A DNA stretch of 64,000 nucleotides from Planococcus citreus (GTDB taxonomy: Bacteria; Bacillota; Bacilli; Bacillales_A; Planococcaceae), in assembly GCF_003664125.1 (NCBI RefSeq), contig NZ_RCCP01000003.1, positions 124,001 to 188,000 of the forward strand. The letters run 5' to 3'. Each line of letters starts with the position of its first letter. Within the stretch, counting starts at the first letter, position 1. The notes beneath the pieces are model-generated. The model worked only from the letters and a program-made list of their open reading frames with translations. It searched no databases and had not been told where the DNA came from. Of this stretch, positions 54,948 through 62,060 are shown one piece after another. The position numbers and the translations under genes were made by a program.

Positions 54948-56507
54948 ATGGGAGAAGCGTGCAAAGTTCTGATTGTTGACGACGAGATGTTGATCAGACA
55001 GGGGATCATTAATTATATTGCTTGGGAACAGGAAGGCTTTCAAATTGTGGGGGAAGCTTCGAATGGCAAAGAAGCGATGGGCTTGATTGCAGAATTTGCG
55101 CCGCATATCGTCATCACGGACATCGTCATGCCGATCATGGACGGTATCGATTTGGTGAAAGAAGGGAAAACGGAGTTTCCCGATACGGAATTCATCGTCT
55201 TGAGTAGTTTTGAAGACTTCGAATATGTCCGGTCGATGTTCCAAAACGGCGTCGCCGATTATATTTTAAAGCCCAAGTTGAATGGGCATGAGCTGTTGAA
55301 AATATTGAACCGTGTCGTGGACCGCATTCCGGGGCTACAGCATTGCGTTTCGGCGGCGCAGGCGGAACCGACCACAGAAGAGTTATTGGAAGGCGTGATT
55401 CAAGGATATCATTTGCCTGTCGACCGGGACGGGCTATCCGATGTTTTGCCGAACAGCCATTTCGCTTTACTGGCAATCCGTGGCAAAAACGCCGATCCAC
55501 TCCAGCTGAAAACGGCTTTGGAACGATCCATGCTGGAAGAATTGCCGATTCTTATCTTGAATTCAAGTGACGTGGATGCGCTGATGGTACTGAATTTCCA
55601 TCCGCATCAGCTGGAAATCGTCAAACAAGCCATCAAACAGCAGGCAGCTCAATCGCAAGAAAGCAGATGGATGATGTGCGAGCCGGTCGATGCCATCGAA
55701 GATTTAAAGAAAGCGCATGATGAAGGATTCGCAAAGATGAAGAAATATGAATTTTATTTGCCGGAAGACAAGCTGTTCCTCTTCGGTGAATTGCCGCTGG
55801 AAAATGAAAAACAAGCAAATTTCGATTTGAATCACTTCATTGAGATGTTCAAGGACCGGCTGTTCAATGCCGCTTTCACGTATCTGGAAAACCATGTCGA
55901 GTATTTGGCCGGGCGCTACAACAATGACAGTTTCGAGTTCAAATCGTTTTTGGGCAATATCGTCTTCAACATCGTTGTCTTATTGGATGCCATGAAATAC
56001 GATACCCAAGAGCTTGAGCAGAAGAAATATAGCTATTTTTCGACGATCAATGAAGCCGCTGATGTCAATGAAGCATTGGGTTTGCTCGATGCCTTCCTCG
56101 AAGAAGTGAAGGAAATCATCCACCTAGGAGACAAAGCGAATGAATCCAATAACCTCGACAAGATTCTGGAGTATATCGAGCTTCATTACACCGAGCCGCT
56201 GAGGTTGTCTGAAATCGCCAACCATTTCCATTTCAACGCGTCGTATTTGTCGTCTTATTTCAGTACGCACCATAAAGAAGGATTCAGTGAATACTTGAAC
56301 CGGGTGCGCATCAAAAAATCCATGGAATTGCTGGAAAACAGTACGGTGTCCATTTCGAACATCAGCGGCATGGTCGGCTATTCGGAACACAGCTATTATT
56401 GCAAAGTGTTCAAGCGTATAGCCGGGATGTCTCCAGGCAGTTATCGAAAGGAGCTCCAAGCCCGTAATGAACATGAAGAAAAAGGCTTTTCGCATCTTAA
56501 GAAATAA
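54948..56507 (+). CDS. YesN-type response regulator, AraC output domain
   Basis: A 519-residue two-component regulator. The receiver domain (about 5-125) has phospho-acceptor Asp58 in VITDIVMP, the acidic pair in LIVDDE and Lys in ILKPK. A long linker follows, then two AraC helix-turn-helix motifs at the end (LSEIANHFHFNASYLSSYF and ISGMVGYSEHSYYCKVFKR). ATG 54948 is preferred because GGGGG lies eight bases upstream; earlier in-frame starts lack a site. The kinase gene overlaps its end by 41 bases. It most likely activates the alpha-galactoside transport genes downstream. Confidence 0.92.
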   Translation: MGEACKVLIVDDEMLIRQGIINYIAWEQEGFQIVGEASNGKEAMGLIAEFAPHIVITDIVMPIMDGIDLVKEGKTEFPDTEFIVLSSFEDFEYVRSMFQNGVADYILKPKLNGHELLKILNRVVDRIPGLQHCVSAAQAEPTTEELLEGVIQGYHLPVDRDGLSDVLPNSHFALLAIRGKNADPLQLKTALERSMLEELPILILNSSDVDALMVLNFHPHQLEIVKQAIKQQAAQSQESRWMMCEPVDAIEDLKKAHDEGFAKMKKYEFYLPEDKLFLFGELPLENEKQANFDLNHFIEMFKDRLFNAAFTYLENHVEYLAGRYNNDSFEFKSFLGNIVFNIVVLLDAMKYDTQELEQKKYSYFSTINEAADVNEALGLLDAFLEEVKEIIHLGDKANESNNLDKILEYIELHYTEPLRLSEIANHFHFNASYLSSYFSTHHKEGFSEYLNRVRIKKSMELLENSTVSISNISGMVGYSEHSYYCKVFKRIAGMSPGSYRKELQARNEHEEKGFSHLKK

Positions 56508-58275
56508 CAGCTTGTTCATCAAAATGTTCTTGATCATGGTCATCAGCATCGTAGCCGTTTCGCTGTTGATCACGTTCAGCTCAATCCGAATGTCTTCGGA
56601 TTTGTTCATGGACACCTTCAGCATTTCGAACTCGAGAGCATTGGAACAGATTGAAAATGAATTCGAAGATTATAGCTTTGCGATTGTAGCGGCGACGAAT
56701 GAAGTGCAAAATAACGGTACCATCAAACGGGTGCTGACCCAGACGAACGCCACGACTTTGGAAACATACAGCTCTTACCACGACATCAGCGAGCAGATCG
56801 AGCGCATTTACCGTACCGTCGAGTCGTATGATACCAACATGATTGTGCTCGGCAATAACGAACGTCTGTACAATGTCAATTACACGAACTGGCCGGTGTC
56901 GTGGGAAGCGCTGCGCAATCACCCTATTTCGCAATATACAATCAATCGGCCGAACCGGCTGCTGTATCAGTATTTGCCATCGACGTCCTTCGCGGATGAG
57001 CCGATGATCGTCGCGACAAAAGCGTTGATGGAGCGGTCGACTGGTGAAATCTACGGTGTGCTGTATTTCCCGATTCGCGAAGCCCAGCTCAAAGGTTTTT
57101 ACGAGGGCTACACAAGCGAGGAAAATGAAGTCATGTTGGTCGATGCCACAGGGAAAATCGTCTCTGGAAATAAAGAGGAAATGATCGGCCAAGAGTCTCC
57201 TGAATTGCTGGCTTTGGCGCAAGAAGTGGACGAGGAGAGGCTGGAATACAAAGACGTAGAAGTGTTCGGCAAGGATTATATGCTGATGGCGCAATATTTG
57301 CCGACTTACAATATGTACTTGGTCAATTTGGTAGATAAAGATGCGGTGCTCGCCAATCTTGTCAATACAAAGGAAATCCTGCTCATCAGCCTTGGCATTG
57401 TGTTGCTCGCGGTCATTGTCGTGTTCATCATTTCGCGGCGCATGACCAATTCGATTAGCCGCCTGGTTAAGCAAATCTCGACCATGGCAAAACACGATTT
57501 CAACGTGCCGGTCGCTGAAACCGGCGGCTACGAAGCGAAGAAAATCGCCAATGCGTTTAATTCCATGCTCAATGAATTGCAGGAATACGTAGATTTGGCG
57601 ATACAGGCGCAGCAAAAACAGCGCAGCGCAGAATTGATGGCGCTGCAGCACCAGATCAACCCGCATTTTATCTACAATACCTTGGCGTCGATCAAGTTCA
57701 TGATCCAGCAAGGCAAAAAAGAGCAAGCGACCGATATGATTCACGCCTTGATTGCGCTATTGCAAAATGCCCTCAGCAATGTCGAGCAGACCATTACCGT
57801 CGAGCAGGAAATAGCGGATTTGAAAAACTATGTGCTGATCAACCAATCGCGGTACGGCGATGGCATCAAAGTGAATTTCTTCATTTCCCCGGATTGCCTG
57901 GACTGCCAATTGCCGAAATTGATCTTGCAGCCATTTATCGAAAATGCGTTTTTCCATGCGTTCAATGAGAAAAAACAAGGCTTCGTGCAAATCTTGGTGT
58001 CCCAAAAAGGCGACAATTTGTTGTGCGAAATCGTCGATAACGGCGACGGCATGGAAATCAAAGGTGACCACACGAAAGAAGACATCAAGGAAAAACGCCA
58101 TCTGTTCAGCGGCATCGGCATCCGCAACGTCCACGAGCGCATCCAGATGCTTTACGGCGACCAATACGGCGTAGACATCTCGAGCGTCAAAGGCGAAGGC
58201 ACTAAAGTGAAAGTGGAATTGCCGATCCAGAAAGTCGATAGTTCCACAAAAGCCAACGAAATTCCAAGAACCTAA
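56467..58275 (+). CDS. YesM-type sensor histidine kinase
   Basis: A 602-residue membrane kinase: helix at about 18-40, extracytoplasmic dCache-like sensor of about 260 residues, second helix at about 300-322, HAMP-like region, then the His_kinase domain with phospho-His400 (QHQINPHFIYNTLASI) and an ATPase domain (LILQPFIENAFFHAF N-box, VDNGDGM, GIGIRNVHERI). It pairs with the upstream YesN-type regulator, whose coding region it overlaps by 41 bases. It should sense an extracellular sugar or cell-wall signal; alpha-galactosides are inferred from the genes behind it. Confidence 0.92.
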   Translation: MNMKKKAFRILRNNSLFIKMFLIMVISIVAVSLLITFSSIRMSSDLFMDTFSISNSRALEQIENEFEDYSFAIVAATNEVQNNGTIKRVLTQTNATTLETYSSYHDISEQIERIYRTVESYDTNMIVLGNNERLYNVNYTNWPVSWEALRNHPISQYTINRPNRLLYQYLPSTSFADEPMIVATKALMERSTGEIYGVLYFPIREAQLKGFYEGYTSEENEVMLVDATGKIVSGNKEEMIGQESPELLALAQEVDEERLEYKDVEVFGKDYMLMAQYLPTYNMYLVNLVDKDAVLANLVNTKEILLISLGIVLLAVIVVFIISRRMTNSISRLVKQISTMAKHDFNVPVAETGGYEAKKIANAFNSMLNELQEYVDLAIQAQQKQRSAELMALQHQINPHFIYNTLASIKFMIQQGKKEQATDMIHALIALLQNALSNVEQTITVEQEIADLKNYVLINQSRYGDGIKVNFFISPDCLDCQLPKLILQPFIENAFFHAFNEKKQGFVQILVSQKGDNLLCEIVDNGDGMEIKGDHTKEDIKEKRHLFSGIGIRNVHERIQMLYGDQYGVDISSVKGEGTKVKVELPIQKVDSSTKANEIPRT

Positions 58276-58336
58276 TAATAGTACAAGAAAAAAGATAGAA
58301 AATTGAAATATCTAAAAATTTTCGGATAGAACACCT

Positions 58337-58364
58337 AAAGATTGTGCTAACAATCTTTTTTTTT
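58337..58364 (+). terminator. Intrinsic terminator of the regulator-kinase pair
   Basis: AAAGATTGT and ACAATCTTT pair perfectly around GCTA, followed by T residues. It separates the two-component genes from the transporter genes. Confidence 0.85.
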
Positions 58365-58392
58365 GGCCGCTATACTGTTTACAAGGCGAAAA

Positions 58393-58406
58393 GTTAAGCG
58401 CTTACA
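58393..58406. promoter_or_regulatory. cre-like CcpA site before the binding-protein gene
   Basis: GTTAAGCGCTTACA is nearly palindromic and close to TGTAANCGNTTACA. It lies about 17 bases after TATACT (58371-58376), a possible -10 box, where CcpA would block transcription. Confidence 0.65.
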
Positions 58407-58422
58407 AAAAGGGGGATTTCAA

Positions 58423-59721
58423 ATGAAGAAGTTTAATCTTATGTTTTTGGCGGCAGCGAGCATGGCCGCATTAGCAGCTTGTTCTTCTGGGGATGAAGAG
58501 GCGAGCGGTGGCAGTGGATCAGAAGGTTCAGCTGACGTAGACGAGATTACGGCATGGGCTTGGGATCCGGCTTTCAACATTGCAGCTCTTGAAGATGCAA
58601 AAGAAGCTTACAATGGCGATGGCGATTACGAAGTGAACATCATTGAAAATGCGCAAGACGATATTATCCAAAAACTCAACACGGGGCTTAGCTCAGGGAC
58701 AACGAACGGCATGCCGAATATTGTCTTGATCGAAGACTACCGTGCACAAAGCTTCCTGCAAGCGTATCCAGATGCATTCCATCCATTGACGGATGTCATC
58801 GATTCCGAAGACTTTGCGGATTACAAGATCGCAACGACGAGCTTTGACGGCGAGCAATACGGATTGCCGTTCGACTCTGGCGTTGCAGCACTGTATGTCC
58901 GGACAGACTATCTTGAAGAAGCCGGCTACTCAGTCGAAGACGTAACAGACATCACGTGGCAGGAATACATTGAAATCGGGAAAGACGTCAAAGAAGCGAC
59001 AGGTAAGAACATGCTGACTTTGGATCCGAACGATTTGGCGCAAGTGCGCATGATGATCCAGACGAACGGATCTTGGTATGTCGAAGAAGATGGTTCGACA
59101 CCGAACATTGCAGGAAACGAAACTCTTGAAAAAGGCTTTGAAACATATAAAGAAATGATGGATGCGGACATCGCGAAAATCGTTTCTGACTGGAGCCAAT
59201 TTGTCGGTGCGTTCAATAGCGGCGATGTAGCCAGCGTACCGACCGGAAACTGGATTACGCCAAGCGTCAAGCAAGCAGCTGATCAATCCGGCAAATGGGC
59301 AGTCGTTCCAATGCCACGCTTGGATATGGAAGGCGCAGTCAACGCATCCAACCTAGGCGGCAGCTCATGGTACGTACTGAATGTGGACGGCAAAGAACAA
59401 GCAGCAGACTTCTTATTGAACACATTCGGCTCAAATCCTGATTTGTATCAAACACTGGTCAAAGACATCGGCGCGCTTGGAACATATTCACCGGCAGCTG
59501 AGGGCGATGCATACGCAGTGGAAGACGAGTTCTTCGGCGGGCAGCAGCTCATCACAGACCTCTCCACATGGACAGATAAAATTCCAGCAGTCAATTATGG
59601 CCTTCACACATACGCAATCGAAGACATCCTGGTCACTGGAATGCAAGATTATTTGAACGGCGCAGAACTGGATACAGTACTTGAAAATGTCCAAGGGCAA
59701 GCTGAAGCACAACTCAAATAA
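58423..59721 (+). CDS. ABC sugar-binding lipoprotein
   Basis: A 432-residue extracellular solute-binding protein (family 1). The lipoprotein signal ends LAACSSG with lipidated Cys20, followed by a flexible Gly/Ser/Glu linker. EITAWAWDPAFNI opens the mature domain. It delivers an oligosaccharide to the two permeases encoded behind it; an alpha-galactoside such as raffinose or melibiose is inferred from the alpha-galactosidase at the end of the operon. GGGGGATTTCAA precedes the ATG. A hairpin after the gene should keep it more abundant than the permeases. Confidence 0.92.
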   Translation: MKKFNLMFLAAASMAALAACSSGDEEASGGSGSEGSADVDEITAWAWDPAFNIAALEDAKEAYNGDGDYEVNIIENAQDDIIQKLNTGLSSGTTNGMPNIVLIEDYRAQSFLQAYPDAFHPLTDVIDSEDFADYKIATTSFDGEQYGLPFDSGVAALYVRTDYLEEAGYSVEDVTDITWQEYIEIGKDVKEATGKNMLTLDPNDLAQVRMMIQTNGSWYVEEDGSTPNIAGNETLEKGFETYKEMMDADIAKIVSDWSQFVGAFNSGDVASVPTGNWITPSVKQAADQSGKWAVVPMPRLDMEGAVNASNLGGSSWYVLNVDGKEQAADFLLNTFGSNPDLYQTLVKDIGALGTYSPAAEGDAYAVEDEFFGGQQLITDLSTWTDKIPAVNYGLHTYAIEDILVTGMQDYLNGAELDTVLENVQGQAEAQLK

Positions 59722-59740
59722 TTGATCGGAAATACATGAA

Positions 59741-59818
59741 GCCTTGAGTTGCCGCCGACGAACTGGTAGAAGTGCTTTATCACTTACCAGTTGGGCACAG
59801 CTCAAGGTTTTTTTATAG
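59741..59818 (+). terminator. Partial terminator/attenuator inside the operon
   Basis: CCTTGAG pairs with CTCAAGG and, inside, AACTGGTA with TACCAGTT, followed by TTTTTTT. It lies between the binding-protein and permease genes with the next ribosome binding site only bases away, so read-through is expected. Confidence 0.8.
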
Positions 59819-59832
59819 GAGGAATGAGGAGC

Positions 59833-60780
59833 ATGAGCCAACTAGGAACAAAGAAAGCCGAAGTGGATCTTCCGGTTCGCACTAAATACGAAGAGAGCAG
59901 GCGCCAAAAAACCGGTGTTTTTTTCAAGAAAAAAGTAGGTTGGCTGTTTATCATTGTCTCGGTCATCGCCATCACCATCTTCAACTTTTACCCGATGGTT
60001 CAAGCATTCCTGTTGTCGTTCCAGTCAGGAATGGGAGCGAACCTCGAATATGTGGGGCTCGATAACTGGCGCAGATTGTTCGGCGACCCGACCTTTATCG
60101 CGGCGTTGACCAATACAACGATTTACTTGCTGATCCAAGTGCCGTTGATGATCGTCTTGGCCTTGTTCTTTTCGGTGTTATTGAATGACCCGAAATTGAA
60201 GTTCAAGAGCTTTTTCAGGATTGCGATCTTCCTGCCTTGTGTCACATCGCTCGTTGCCTATTCAGTCGTCTTTAAATACTTGTTTGGCATCGATGGCATC
60301 GTCAACCAATTTTTGATCAATTTCGGTTTCATTCCACAGACGATCAACTTTTTAGCAGATCCGTTTTGGGCGAAAGTCGTCATCATTTTGGCGATTACAT
60401 GGAGATGGACCGGTTATAACATGATTTTCTATTTGGCGGCTTTGCAAAACGTCGACAAATCGATTTACGAAGCGGCAAAAATTGACGGGGCCAGCTCGTT
60501 CCAGCAGTTTTTCCAAATTACGGTCCCGATGCTCAAGCCGATCATTTTGTTCACATCGATTACCTCCACGATCGGGACATTGCAAATCTTCGATGAAATC
60601 GTCAACATCACTAATGGCGGCCCAGGGAATGCAACGATTTCGATTTCACAATACATTTACAACTTGTCATTTGAATACACGCCTGACTTCGGTTACGCGT
60701 CAACCGTTTCCTATGTCATCGTAATACTCGTAGTGATCCTTTCAATTATCCAATTCAGAGTGGCGGGTGAGAAAAAATGA
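59833..60780 (+). CDS. ABC sugar transporter permease (first)
   Basis: A 315-residue inner component of a CUT1-type importer with six membrane helices. The EAA loop that docks the ATPase is EAAKIDGASSFQQFFQITVP near residues 216-235. ATG 59833 is preferred because AGGAGG lies ten bases upstream; ATG 59824 abuts it. The stop codon overlaps the second permease start by four bases (ATGA). No ATPase gene is present here; CUT1 importers in Bacilli commonly share MsmX. Confidence 0.93.
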   Translation: MSQLGTKKAEVDLPVRTKYEESRRQKTGVFFKKKVGWLFIIVSVIAITIFNFYPMVQAFLLSFQSGMGANLEYVGLDNWRRLFGDPTFIAALTNTTIYLLIQVPLMIVLALFFSVLLNDPKLKFKSFFRIAIFLPCVTSLVAYSVVFKYLFGIDGIVNQFLINFGFIPQTINFLADPFWAKVVIILAITWRWTGYNMIFYLAALQNVDKSIYEAAKIDGASSFQQFFQITVPMLKPIILFTSITSTIGTLQIFDEIVNITNGGPGNATISISQYIYNLSFEYTPDFGYASTVSYVIVILVVILSIIQFRVAGEKK

Positions 60781-61604
60781 ACAGCTTAAAACGAATCTTC
60801 ATCTATACGTTTCTCAGTGTCGCGGCGATTGTTTCCATTTTCCCATTCCTATGGATGCTCACCAGCATCACTAATAAATCGGTCGATGTGACGCAAGGGC
60901 GTTTACTTCCGGGAACGCATTTAATCGAAAACTTGAAAACCCTTTTCGCAACAGTGGACATCGTTCCAGCTTTGATCAATTCTTCCATTATCGCGATCAT
61001 TACGACCTTTTTGACGCTGTTATTGGCCTCGCTTGCCGGCTACGGGTTTGAAATCCACCGCAGCAAAGGAAAAGACATCATTTTCACCATTTTGCTGTTG
61101 TCGATGATGATCCCGTTTGCGGCGATCATGATTCCTTTATACCGCATGTTCGGCAGCATCAGCGAAACGGCACCGCTCATCGGCATCGACTCGCTCGGAG
61201 CAGTCATTTTGCCGACAGCGACTACGGCGTTCTTCATCTTCTTCTTCCGCCAAAACACCAAAATGTTCCCGAAAGATTTGGTGGAAGCGGGACGCATCGA
61301 TGGCTTGAGTGAGATCGGCGTGTTTTTCCGAATCTACGTGCCAACCATGAAAACAACATACGCAGCTGCGGCGATCATTGCCTTCATGAACAGCTGGAAT
61401 AACTATTTATGGCCATTGGTCATTTTGCAATCACCGGAAAAACGGACGATTCCACTCTTGATTTCGAATCTCGGCTCGAGCTACTCGCCAGACTATGGCG
61501 TCATCATGTCAGCGATCGTCATCGCAACATTGCCGACAGCGCTCGTATTCTTCCTCATGCAGAAGCACTTTGTTGCCGGCATGATGGGATCGGTTAAAGG
61601 GTAG
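60777..61604 (+). CDS. ABC sugar transporter permease (second)
   Basis: A 275-residue second permease of the same CUT1 importer with six membrane helices. Its EAA loop is EAGRIDGLSEIGVFFRIYVP near residues 175-194, and MGSVKG ends the protein as is typical of the group. It overlaps the first permease by four bases, so translation is coupled. A 456-bp gap packed with palindromic repeats separates it from the alpha-galactosidase gene. Confidence 0.93.
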   Translation: MNSLKRIFIYTFLSVAAIVSIFPFLWMLTSITNKSVDVTQGRLLPGTHLIENLKTLFATVDIVPALINSSIIAIITTFLTLLLASLAGYGFEIHRSKGKDIIFTILLLSMMIPFAAIMIPLYRMFGSISETAPLIGIDSLGAVILPTATTAFFIFFFRQNTKMFPKDLVEAGRIDGLSEIGVFFRIYVPTMKTTYAAAAIIAFMNSWNNYLWPLVILQSPEKRTIPLLISNLGSSYSPDYGVIMSAIVIATLPTALVFFLMQKHFVAGMMGSVKG

Positions 61605-61616
61605 GTTTTGTGAGTG

Positions 61617-61879
61617 ATATTCCGCAAAATAGCTACGCTTGCCGCGGGCGAGCGCCAAGCCGCTTCGTCGCTACGCCAAAAGCCCTGCTCCCACATTTAC
61701 TTTGTAAATGCGTCGCAAACGAATTAGCTCAGTTCCCTTCGTTAATTCGCTTGCAGGGTCTCGGCTGTCTCGCTTTCCCGCAGGCAAGAATTAGCTGAAA
61801 TGATTGAGGCTAATTCTTTGCGACGCAGTGCGCAGCGCTGTGGGAGTAGTATGGTTTTCTACGCTATTTTGCTCCATAT
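61617..61879. repeat. 263-bp imperfect palindrome (MITE-like)
   Basis: Ends: ATATTCCGCAAAATAGC and GCTATTTTGCTCCATAT. Inner arms: CTCCCACA with TGTGGGAG, GCGTCGCAAA with TTTGCGACGC, and GAATTAGCTCAG with TTGAGGCTAATTC. Central arms TTAATTCGCTTGCAGG and GCAGGCAAGAATTA also pair. No reading frame of note. A half copy lies at 45582-45660. Confidence 0.75.
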
Positions 61880-61927
61880 CTGATTAGGAGTAGAGAAGAT
61901 AGTTGCTTCAATTTAAGTAATTAATCA

Positions 61928-62015
61928 GCGCCGGCGCGTCCAGGGGCTAAGCGAAGCAAGAAGACAGGCTATTTTCCTGGCTTCTTGCGGGAGCTATGCC
62001 CAGAGCGCCCGAAGC
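61928..62015. repeat. 88-bp imperfect palindrome
   Basis: CAAGAAGACAGG and CCTGGCTTCTTG pair around CTATTTT; outward, GCGCCGGCGC...GGGGCTAAGC opposes GGGAGCTATGCCC...GCGCCC with mismatches. It begins 49 bases after the larger palindrome. Confidence 0.65.
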
Positions 62016-62060
62016 GGGTAAGAAGTCTACTTTATCTAATTTGCGAGTAGGAGGTAAATT

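Noticed and set aside
56581..57744. A 387-codon antisense frame inside the histidine kinase gene
   Set aside because: His/Phe/Arg-rich shadow of the kinase; no start signal.
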